A stretch of 64,000 nucleotides of DNA, taken from NCBI RefSeq assembly GCF_900111095.1, contig NZ_FOGB01000005.1, positions 36,561 to 100,560 of the forward strand, given 5' to 3'. Each line of letters opens with the position of its first letter. Position 1 is the first letter of the stretch. The position numbers and the translations under genes are program-made. The notes under the pieces are model-generated. The model searched no databases, was not told the origin of the DNA, and saw nothing but the letters and a program-made list of their open reading frames with translations. The stretch comes from Amphritea atlantica. GTDB taxonomy: Bacteria > Pseudomonadota > Gammaproteobacteria > Pseudomonadales > Balneatricaceae. Shown here one piece after another: positions 1 through 6,776 of the stretch.

Positions 1-73
1 AAACATTGCCACTCTCTAATTGCCACTAAGCAGCGTCTAATTCTGTGACCTCAGTGGCGGGCCATCTTTATAG

Positions 74-148
74 TGTAGGAGCCGCTTCCAGCGGCGAGGG
101 TCTGCGCAACTGCAAAGCTTTATCGCTGCAAGTTGCAGCTCCTACAAC
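74..148. repeat. Inverted pair of REP-like elements
   Basis: Two copies of a REP-like unit face each other. The left copy (74-97) begins GTGTAGGAGCCGCTTCCAGC. The right copy (123-148) read on the minus strand begins GTTGTAGGAGCTGCAACTTG. The core GTAGGAGC-G/C-rich hairpin resembles the REP elements common in Pseudomonas genomes (family knowledge). The pair sits in a non-coding stretch of about 230 bases before the cytochrome b561 terminator. A short open reading frame crossing it (68-265, minus) is not a credible gene. Confidence 0.7.
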
Positions 149-156
149 AGCGGTCT

Positions 157-184
157 CACCACAGAGGGCTCGGAGGACACAGAG
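157..184. repeat. Dispersed 9-base-periodic repeat, copy 1
   Basis: On the minus strand this reads CTCTGTGTC CTCCGAGCC CTCTGTGGTG, three degenerate 9-base units. A closely related copy, in the opposite orientation, lies at 60271-60298. It directly follows the REP-like pair. Confidence 0.5.
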
Positions 185-230
185 ACAAGCGTAAAGGCTA
201 AAGGGGCTTTTTCTTATCAACAAGCAATAA

Positions 231-253
231 AAAAGCCGCATTACGCGGCTTTT
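231..253 (-). terminator. Bidirectional terminator after cytochrome b561
   Basis: AAAAGCCGC (231-239) and GCGGCTTTT (245-253) form a perfect 9-bp stem with a 5-base loop and A/T flanks, so it can end transcription from either side. It lies 26 bases beyond the stop of the b561 gene. Confidence 0.85.
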
Positions 254-279
254 GATCCCCTTCAAACCCGGTTGAGATA

Positions 280-819
280 TCAGGCCACCCGGCGGCCCAA
301 CATCCGTTGCAAGGTGCCATCTTTAGTCAGCAGATGGTGTTTCACAGAAGCCGCAACATGCAGCGCGATCGCGGCGATCATTACGTTGCCTCCCAGGCCA
401 TGCATGATTTTTCCCGTTTCCCCCAGCAACTCATTCTTGTCGCCACCGGCAATCAGCTCTAACCCGAAAACAGCGATTGAATGCCCACCACCGATCGACA
501 TCAGCATACCGGAGATCGGCATCAGCAAGGTGCCTGCCAGGAGGATAAAATGTACAAGCGTGGTTACCTTTTCCTGCCATTCAGCCACGGGCGATAGATG
601 CTCGGGCATACGATTACGGATGCGCCAGATAAGACGATAAAGCGCCACCACTAACACCAGCACACCAATCGACTTGTGCAGACCGATCAGCTCAATTTTT
701 TCCGGACCTCGCGGCAGCTCTTCTATAAACATACCGAACGCCAGGCTGCCTATCATTGCAATAGCAATTATCCAGTGCAGAGCAACCGTTGTTTTAGTGA
801 ATTGAGAACGACTATCCAT
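280..819 (-). CDS. Cytochrome b561 family protein
   Basis: A 179-residue integral membrane di-heme b-type cytochrome of the bacterial b561 (CybB/YodB) family. These proteins accept electrons in the inner membrane, probably from quinol. Four hydrophobic helices are visible, with candidate heme-ligand histidines in VALHWII near the N-terminus, GLHKSIG in the second helix, LVHFILL in the third and ALHVAASVKHH in the last. The start at 819 is preferred over the ATG at 831 because that upstream ATG overlaps a GGAG ribosome-binding site 6 bases before ATG 819. A strong terminator follows. Single-gene unit, divergent from the DUF4197 gene across about 200 bases that should hold both promoters. Confidence 0.88.
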   Translation of the reverse strand: MDSRSQFTKTTVALHWIIAIAMIGSLAFGMFIEELPRGPEKIELIGLHKSIGVLVLVVALYRLIWRIRNRMPEHLSPVAEWQEKVTTLVHFILLAGTLLMPISGMLMSIGGGHSIAVFGLELIAGGDKNELLGETGKIMHGLGGNVMIAAIALHVAASVKHHLLTKDGTLQRMLGRRVA

Positions 820-1024
820 GCTGAACTCCATAAATGATTTGATTATCTATTTTAATCGTCCTGATCAGAATATTAAGTCGTCCGCAGGTAAAGAAAGGTA
901 AAGTTTGATCTGTGTTCAGGTGTAACAAGACGGTATATTCTCTCCTCAACGATTGTTAAGGTAATTTTAAGCATTAATGCTTAGACTGAAGCGATCCATA
1001 CCATGCCCGCAGGGAGAACACATT

Positions 1025-1807
1025 ATGCGCAAGGCCACCATCGGTAAAGCAGGTATCGCCCTGCTCTCTTGCACCATCGCAGCGACAGCGTTTGCCGGTT
1101 TCGGCGATCTGTTGAAAAAGGTTGAAGAGAGCGGCAAGCAGCTGATTGAACAGAAAACCACGACTCCATCCACAACCGGCAGCGCAGCCAACAGCAACCT
1201 CGACTACAACACAGTGATAGCCGGTCTCAAAGAGGCGCTGGAAGTGGGCAGTCGGCAGGCCATTGAAACCGTGAGCCAGGAAAATGGCTATTTTAGCAAC
1301 GCGCAGATTAAGATTCCGTTGCCGGACCAGTTGCAACAGGCCAGCGGCTTGCTGAGAAAGTTTGGTCTGGGTTCTCAGGTCGATCAGTTTGAACTGAGCA
1401 TGAACCGGGCAGCGGAACAGGCCGCGCCAGAGGCGACCGAGATTCTGGTGACCGCGATCAAAGATATGAGCATTGATGATGCCCGTACTATTCTCAATGG
1501 CCCCGATAACGCGGCGACCGAGTATTTTCGTGAGAAAACCTCAACCCATCTGAGCGAGCTGTTTCGTCCTTCGGTGAAAACCTCGATGGATCAGGTCGGT
1601 GTGACAAAGTACTATGGAGAGCTGACCCAGGAAGCGACTAAAGTCCCTATGGTCGGTGATCTGGCGCAGAATTATAATCTTGAAGATTACGTCACTGAGG
1701 AAGCCCTGAACGGCCTGTTTACGATGCTGGCAGCGGAAGAGAAAAAGATCCGTGATAATCCTGCGGCGCGTACCACCGACCTGCTAAAACAAGTATTCAA
1801 CTTTTAA
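1025..1807 (+). CDS. DUF4197 domain periplasmic protein
   Basis: A 260-residue exported protein of the DUF4197 family, whose function is unknown. The start at 1025 is chosen because AGGGAG lies 8 bases upstream and the next 20 residues form a signal peptide (MRK, hydrophobic core, cleavage after TAFA). The mature part is helical and charged, beginning [15 protein letters not shown], with a conserved-looking [17 protein letters not shown] segment near residue 80. It is followed after 9 bases by a periplasmic cyclophilin, so the two are probably one transcript. That suggests an envelope role, but this is inference. Confidence 0.85.
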   Translation: MRKATIGKAGIALLSCTIAATAFAGFGDLLKKVEESGKQLIEQKTTTPSTTGSAANSNLDYNTVIAGLKEALEVGSRQAIETVSQENGYFSNAQIKIPLPDQLQQASGLLRKFGLGSQVDQFELSMNRAAEQAAPEATEILVTAIKDMSIDDARTILNGPDNAATEYFREKTSTHLSELFRPSVKTSMDQVGVTKYYGELTQEATKVPMVGDLAQNYNLEDYVTEEALNGLFTMLAAEEKKIRDNPAARTTDLLKQVFNF

Positions 1808-1816
1808 GGAATAATC

Positions 1817-2377
1817 ATGCTCAAGAAATATCTGCTATCGCTTTTGCTGAGTGTCACCTTTATCAGCCCGGCGTTTGCCGAAGAGGTTAAGCCTGTTGTA
1901 GTGATGACCACCAGCGCCGGGGTGATCGAACTGGAACTGATGCCGGAACAGGCCCCGCTGACGGTGGCCAATTTTCTGCGCTATGTCGACAACGGCTTTT
2001 TCACCAATACCATTTTCCACCGGGTAATCGATAATTTTATGATCCAGGGCGGTGGTTTCAGCGTTGATATGGAGCGCAAAGATACTTTACCCCCGGTAGC
2101 GAATGAATCGGTTAACGGCCTGCCTAATATGCGCGGCACCATCGCGATGGCCCGTACTAATGATCCAAACAGCGCCACCTCGCAGTTCTTTATCAACCTG
2201 AAAAACAACGACTTTTTGAATGCCAATGGACCGCGCCCGGGCTACGCCGTGTTTGGTAAAGTGGTCAGTGGGATGGATGTCATCACCCAGATCGGCCATG
2301 TACAGACCGGCCGTCAGGGGCCTTATAAAGATGTACCGCTTGAACCGATTGTGATTCAGAGTGTTGTTTTGAAATAA
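1817..2377 (+). CDS. ppiA: Periplasmic cyclophilin-type peptidyl-prolyl isomerase
   Basis: A 186-residue cyclophilin that catalyses cis-trans isomerisation of proline peptide bonds, here for folding of exported proteins. A signal peptide ends at SPAFA (residue about 21). The cyclophilin core shows FHRVIDNFMIQGGGF (catalytic Arg and the FMIQGG motif), GTIAMART and SQFFINL, then GYAVFGKVVSGMDV. It matches E. coli PpiA over its full length. AAGGA lies before the start. It sits 9 bases after the DUF4197 gene. Confidence 0.93.
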   Translation: MLKKYLLSLLLSVTFISPAFAEEVKPVVVMTTSAGVIELELMPEQAPLTVANFLRYVDNGFFTNTIFHRVIDNFMIQGGGFSVDMERKDTLPPVANESVNGLPNMRGTIAMARTNDPNSATSQFFINLKNNDFLNANGPRPGYAVFGKVVSGMDVITQIGHVQTGRQGPYKDVPLEPIVIQSVVLK

Positions 2378-2381
2378 GGCA

Positions 2382-2525
2382 GTAGTCCGAGGTCCGAACG
2401 CTTTGCTTGTCCGACGTCCGAAAAAACGGGCAAGCAAAGCTAATAACACCTAAGACATACCACCCATAAGATAATCTGGCTTTTCGGACTTCGGACAAGT
2501 CACGCTTTTTGTGACGTTCGGACTA
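2382..2525. repeat. Inverted-repeat element with internal hairpins
   Basis: The non-coding gap between convergent ppiA and the thioesterase gene is an imperfect inverted repeat. The left arm (2382-2424) begins GTAGTCCGAGGTCCGAACGC; the right arm (2481-2525) read backwards begins GTAGTCCGAACGTCACAAAA and both end in GTCCGAAAA. Within it, GCTTTGCTTG (2400-2409) pairs perfectly with CAAGCAAAGC (2431-2440), and GTCAC (2499-2503) with GTGAC (2511-2515). It could be a small non-autonomous element or a convergent terminator; no coding capacity is seen. Confidence 0.6.
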
Positions 2526-2531
2526 CGATTT

Positions 2532-2990
2532 TTATCTTTCCACCGCCACATAGGCTCCGCTTAATGTCATGGCCACTTTATCCCCCTGACGGATCTCAAC
2601 ATCGAGATTGAGGCGGCCACGACCTTTACTGTCCATAAAGCTTATAAAGGTATCCAGTTCGGCCTGTTCGGGTAAGCGGGTTATCGCGCGAAAATCTCCG
2701 GTCACCGGCGACAGATACTTAAGCTGGCTGTCACGGATCATCACATCGCAGTCACGCCCCTGCTGTCGCAGATAGAGAGTCACCATCGCCCAGCCGCAGA
2801 GGGTGGCGAGGGTCGCCAGTGAACCACCAAAACCGGTGCCTTTATCATTGACGTTGGGCGCCAGGGCGGCAGACAGGGTGAGTGAAACACCATCGTAAGT
2901 GGGTTCGGCCAGGCCCATATGAGTGATCAGCGGTATCTGGCCTTTCAGCCACTCAAGAAACTGTTCGGCGGTTTGCTGATGCTCACTCAT
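2532..2990 (-). CDS. YiiD C-terminal-type thioesterase
   Basis: A 152-residue hot-dog-fold protein resembling the putative thioesterase domain at the C-terminus of YiiD. The glycine-rich GTGFGGSLATLATL and the following helix match that family, as does LKYLSPVTGDF. The substrate is unknown, probably an acyl thioester. The start at 2990 has GAGAG 6-7 bases upstream; an alternative ATG at 3014 would overlap the end of the nitroreductase gene. It lies immediately downstream of the nitroreductase on the minus strand and is probably co-transcribed with it. Confidence 0.78.
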   Translation of the reverse strand: MSEHQQTAEQFLEWLKGQIPLITHMGLAEPTYDGVSLTLSAALAPNVNDKGTGFGGSLATLATLCGWAMVTLYLRQQGRDCDVMIRDSQLKYLSPVTGDFRAITRLPEQAELDTFISFMDSKGRGRLNLDVEIRQGDKVAMTLSGAYVAVER

Positions 2991-3004
2991 GGTCGTCTCT
3001 CTTT

Positions 3005-3559
3005 TCAGTTCCACTCTGTCACAAAATTGCTGACTTCCAGTTGCGGTACAGGTTTTCCTTTTGCGGGCGCGCCAAGGTAGATAAATCCGATGATCTGTTC
3101 ATGTTCGCTTAACCCGAGACCTTTTTTTACCGTTGCATTATAGGCCATATCACCAGTGCGCCACATCGCGCCAAGCCCCTGGGCATGAGCCGCAAGTAGC
3201 ATATTCTGTACGGCGCAGCCCGCCGCAATCAGTTGCTCTGAACCAGGCACCTTGAAATGCTCCTGCAACGCCGCAATCGCCACAATCAACAGTGGTGCCC
3301 GTAGCGGCATATTTTCCAGTTTAGTGCGTTTTTCTGCGGCCAGGCCTGGCTCGTCCTGAAGCGCGGCCTGAACATAGAGCTGCCCCAGCTTGTACAGCGC
3401 ATCACCCTGTATCGTCAGAAAGCGCCATGGCCGCAGGGCGCCATGGTCCGGTGCCCGCAGTGCCGCACGAAACAGAATATCAAGCTGATCAGCGCTGGGC
3501 GCAGGCCCTTCAAGCCGGGGAATTGACACCCGGTTAAGCAGATTATCGATAGCGTCCAT
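3005..3559 (-). CDS. YdjA-like nitroreductase
   Basis: A 184-residue FMN-dependent nitroreductase-family protein, matching E. coli YdjA in length and motifs: RAALRAPDHGALRPWRF near residue 35 (FMN contact), IAAGCAVQNMLLAAHAQGLGAMWRTG near residue 110, and IGFIYLGAPAKGKPVP near the end. The physiological substrate of this minimal family is not known. It lies between queF and a thioesterase on the same strand with gaps under 30 bases. Confidence 0.88.
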   Translation of the reverse strand: MDAIDNLLNRVSIPRLEGPAPSADQLDILFRAALRAPDHGALRPWRFLTIQGDALYKLGQLYVQAALQDEPGLAAEKRTKLENMPLRAPLLIVAIAALQEHFKVPGSEQLIAAGCAVQNMLLAAHAQGLGAMWRTGDMAYNATVKKGLGLSEHEQIIGFIYLGAPAKGKPVPQLEVSNFVTEWN

Positions 3560-3583
3560 AGAAGATCCTGTTAGCTGTTGTGG

Positions 3584-4411
3584 TTACTGGCGGCTTAATC
3601 GCAAGTTGTCAGGCTGGCCCGCCTGGCTGCTGCGCCATGGGTTAATATCGAGTCCGCCACGCCGCAGATAACGGGCATAGACGGTCAGTGCTTCCGGTTT
3701 ACAGCGGTTCCAGATATCCATGAAGATCGATTCCACACACTGTTCATGAAAATCACCATGCTCGCGGTAGGAGATCAGGTATTGCAACAGCCCTTCGCGG
3801 TCAATCGCTGGCCCACGATACCCGATCACAATGCTGGCCCAGTCCGGCTGACCGGTCACCGGACAGTTGGATTTCAGCAGATGACTGTAGAGCGATTCTG
3901 ACACCAGTTCGCCGGTTGCTTTAAGACGTTCAGGCGTGGGGCTATAGTCGCTGACTTCAATATCCAGCTCATCCAGACAATCGCCCTCAAACGCGCTAAT
4001 CGGTTCGCTGTTATCCAGCGGCTTGAGCAAGACCTCCACCCGGCCTCCTGCGGCGGTCGACAGGTCCTCCGTCATACGGGCGAGCACCTGCGCCTCAGAA
4101 TCAAAACGGGTCAGGTTAAATGAGTTGAGATAGAGTTTGAAAGATTTGGACTCGATGATGTTGTCACTGTCAGCGGGAATGCGAAACTCTGCCAGCCTGG
4201 CAACCGGCTTGCCCCGGTTGTTTAACCAGGAGACCTCGTAGGCATTCCAGATATCGCAGCCCTGAAACGGCAGTTCACTGCGTTCTACACCCTGAGACTG
4301 CCAGTTAAGGTGGCGGGCAATCGGATAAAGCAGGCTGGCATCGTACTGATTAATATACTGAGTATCAGCCCCCAGCGGTGCATGTTCCAAACCTTTTTGA
4401 TGATCTTTCAT
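3584..4411 (-). CDS. queF: NADPH-dependent 7-cyano-7-deazaguanine reductase
   Basis: A 275-residue long-type (YqcD-like) QueF. It reduces preQ0 to preQ1 with NADPH in queuosine biosynthesis for tRNA wobble modification. The family motif ESKSFKLYLNSFN is present at about residue 88, and the catalytic Cys lies in LLKSNCPVTGQPDW near residue 190, with the conserved VESIFMDIW further on. Full length. It is 14 bases from yadH on the same strand. Confidence 0.95.
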   Translation of the reverse strand: MKDHQKGLEHAPLGADTQYINQYDASLLYPIARHLNWQSQGVERSELPFQGCDIWNAYEVSWLNNRGKPVARLAEFRIPADSDNIIESKSFKLYLNSFNLTRFDSEAQVLARMTEDLSTAAGGRVEVLLKPLDNSEPISAFEGDCLDELDIEVSDYSPTPERLKATGELVSESLYSHLLKSNCPVTGQPDWASIVIGYRGPAIDREGLLQYLISYREHGDFHEQCVESIFMDIWNRCKPEALTVYARYLRRGGLDINPWRSSQAGQPDNLRLSRQ

Positions 4412-4425
4412 AACAACCGCCTCGC

Positions 4426-5199
4426 TTACTGCCTGATCCCTTTTCCTGTATTCAGGAGATACATTGAATAACTGAACAGTACCACAATTACACCGATGAT
4501 CATGGCATAAGCGACACCGATATTAATATCACTGACCCCCAGAATACCGTAGCGGAAAGTATTCACCATATAGAGTATCGGGTTGATCTGAGAGACATGC
4601 TGCCAGAACTCCGGCAACAGGGTTATCGAGTAGAATACCCCGCCCAGATAGGTCAGCGGCGTCAGCACAAAGGTCGGTATAATCGATATATGATCAAAGC
4701 TGTTGGCAAACACCGCATTGATAAAGCCCCCCAGCGAAAACAGAATCGCGGTAAGGAACACCACCGACACAATCACCCAGAAATTATGGATATAGAGATC
4801 GGTAAAAAACAGCGATAGCAGGGTGACAATCAGCCCCACCAGCAATCCCCGCACCGAACCACCGATGATATAACCTGCCAGAATGATCCAGTTAGGGGGG
4901 GGTGACACCAGCAGCTCTTCAATATGGCGCTGAAACTTAGTGCTATAGAAGGAAGAGACCACATTACCATAGGAGTTGGTGATCACCGACATCATAATCA
5001 GGCCGGGAACGATAAACTCCATATAATTGAAGCCCCCCATCTGCCCGATCCGGGAACCGATCAGATTGCCAAATATGATGAAGTAGAGTGTCATGGTGAT
5101 CGCCGGCGGCAACAGCGTCTGTGCCCAGATCCGGGTAAAGCGGCGGATCTCTTTCACCAGAATGGTCCAGAAGGCGATAAACAGTTCGCGGTTACTCAT
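4426..5199 (-). CDS. yadH: ABC-2 type transporter permease (YadH-like)
   Basis: A 257-residue inner-membrane permease with about six hydrophobic helices, matching E. coli YadH in length (256). The start at 5199 gives MSNRELFIAFWTIL and overlaps the yadG stop as ATGAGTAA, indicating translational coupling; the longer reading to 5253 runs far into yadG. It should pair with YadG as an ABC-2 exporter of unknown substrate. Downstream is queF, 14 bases away. Confidence 0.92.
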   Translation of the reverse strand: MSNRELFIAFWTILVKEIRRFTRIWAQTLLPPAITMTLYFIIFGNLIGSRIGQMGGFNYMEFIVPGLIMMSVITNSYGNVVSSFYSTKFQRHIEELLVSPPPNWIILAGYIIGGSVRGLLVGLIVTLLSLFFTDLYIHNFWVIVSVVFLTAILFSLGGFINAVFANSFDHISIIPTFVLTPLTYLGGVFYSITLLPEFWQHVSQINPILYMVNTFRYGILGVSDINIGVAYAMIIGVIVVLFSYSMYLLNTGKGIRQ

Positions 5200-6142
5200 C
5201 GTCAGAGCCCCCCTTTTTATTATCCCCAAGGGTTTTATCCACCAGCGAAACAAACAGCTCCTCCAGACGGTTACTCTTGTTGCGCATACTGGTCACCTCA
5301 ACCCCCTGTGCTGATAACTGGGCAAATACCTGATTCAGCCCCTGAGATTTTTCCACATCCACCAACAGTGTATGGTCGCCCTGTAGCGTAGCCTGATAGC
5401 CATCCAGCGGTGGGCACTCAGTTTGCGCCGGACTGATATCGAGAATAAAGGTTTCGGTGTTCAGTTGCTGCAACAGTTCACGCATGCTGGTGTTGGTGAT
5501 AATCGTGCCCTGATCGATAATGCCGATATGCCGGCACAGGCTTTCCGCCTCTTCCAGATAGTGGGTGGTGAGAATAATCGTGGTGCCCTTGGCATTGATC
5601 TCCCGCAGAAACTCCCACATAGAGCGGCGCAGTTCGATATCCACACCGGCAGTCGGCTCATCCAGTATCAGCAAGCGGGGCTCATGCATCAGCGCCCGGG
5701 CGATCATCAGGCGACGTTTCATCCCTCCGGACAGGCTGCGCGAAGGACCGTCCCTCTTATCCCATAAGCCCAGTTTACGCAGATAAAACTCACTGCGTTT
5801 CTTCGCTTCTGAGGCCGGAATACCATAATACCCTGCCTGGGTAATAAGAATATCTTCGACCTTCTCAAACATATTGAAGTTGAACTCCTGGGGCACAACC
5901 CCCAGCTCACACTTCGCCTTGCTGGCATCGGTATCAAGATTGTAACCAAACACTTCAACCTGACCGGAACTTTTATTCACCAGGGATGAGACGATCCCCA
6001 GGGTGGTTGATTTACCGGCACCGTTAGGGCCCAGCAGGGCAAAAAAGTCACCTTCCTGTACCTCAAAGGAGATTCCTTTGAGGGCTTCGAAGCCGTTATT
6101 GTAGACCTTGCGCAGGTCTTTTATGGAGAGCGCAGTTGTCAT
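5192..6142 (-). CDS. yadG: ABC transporter ATP-binding protein (YadG-like)
   Basis: A 316-residue ABC-2 type ATPase. Walker A is GPNGAGKST (about residue 38), the Q-loop is in VVPQEFNFN, the signature is LSGGMKRRL, Walker B is LLILDEPTAGVD and the H-loop is LTTHYLEEA. Close to E. coli YadG throughout, including the C-terminal SMRNKSNRLEELFVSLV. It works with the overlapping permease gene downstream. The substrate is not established for this pair. Confidence 0.94.
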   Translation of the reverse strand: MTTALSIKDLRKVYNNGFEALKGISFEVQEGDFFALLGPNGAGKSTTLGIVSSLVNKSSGQVEVFGYNLDTDASKAKCELGVVPQEFNFNMFEKVEDILITQAGYYGIPASEAKKRSEFYLRKLGLWDKRDGPSRSLSGGMKRRLMIARALMHEPRLLILDEPTAGVDIELRRSMWEFLREINAKGTTIILTTHYLEEAESLCRHIGIIDQGTIITNTSMRELLQQLNTETFILDISPAQTECPPLDGYQATLQGDHTLLVDVEKSQGLNQVFAQLSAQGVEVTSMRNKSNRLEELFVSLVDKTLGDNKKGGSDDE

Positions 6143-6304
6143 GCAGTTTCCTGTTGGATCCTGTGGGAAGTTCTGAAAATAAGAATGCAGTTGAGATCAG
6201 AAAAGATAGATTGGGGCAAAAGAGCATTTTTTCAACGGTTACCGCCGCTTAAATTCTGCGTTAAAATACCCCCTTCCTGAACCCTGCAACCGCTTCGGAC
6301 TTCT

Positions 6305-6700
6305 ATGACGCCCTATCAGTTTCATCACCTTAATTTCCTGAAAATCGCCTATAACAACTTCATCCGCCAGGAACCCTTTACTCTGGACGATATCACCGCG
6401 GAGGAGGAGCAGTTCATCCTTGATTTTCAGCAGCTGATCCATGATTTCGAAAATGGCTCAGAACAGGCCTATGAGGATGGCGAGATGTTTATTGAGCGGG
6501 CGTTCCGCATGTATCCTCAGCTGGCGCACCTGATTGCCAGAGATCTGCTGTGGTTTTTTGGTGGCAGCTGCCTGCACAATATGCCCGATGATGAGATCGA
6601 GAAGTTTCAGCGTCTGGATGAGCTGCGCTTTGCTGCGGAAGAGCGCGGCGAAGAGTTTGATTATATCAACACCCGCGCCAGCGTTTTCGGTCAGAACTGA
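6305..6700 (+). CDS. Conserved small protein, PA2817-like
   Basis: A 131-residue acidic soluble protein with no signal peptide or membrane helix. It resembles the uncharacterised family typified by P. aeruginosa PA2817 (from memory; an alignment would settle it). Features include FWFFGGSCLHNMPDDEIEKFQRLDELR near residue 85. In P. aeruginosa the yadG/H-like genes and queF also lie in the PA2806-PA2817 stretch, which fits this neighbourhood. Divergent from yadG across about 160 bases. Function unknown. Confidence 0.7.
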   Translation: MTPYQFHHLNFLKIAYNNFIRQEPFTLDDITAEEEQFILDFQQLIHDFENGSEQAYEDGEMFIERAFRMYPQLAHLIARDLLWFFGGSCLHNMPDDEIEKFQRLDELRFAAEERGEEFDYINTRASVFGQN

Positions 6701-6776
6701 ACACAGCGGCAGGTTGGTTAACGCCAGAATCAGGCTCTGTTGCTTAAATCGCCGCCAACCGGTGTGTTTTTCACTC

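Noticed and set aside
68-265. Open reading frame of 65 codons at the window start
   Set aside because: It runs through the REP-like pair, the 9-base repeat and the terminator; composition and position show it is not a gene.
5200-5253. Longer N-terminus for YadH
   Set aside because: The extension lies within yadG; the ATGAGTAA overlap gives a natural start at 5199.
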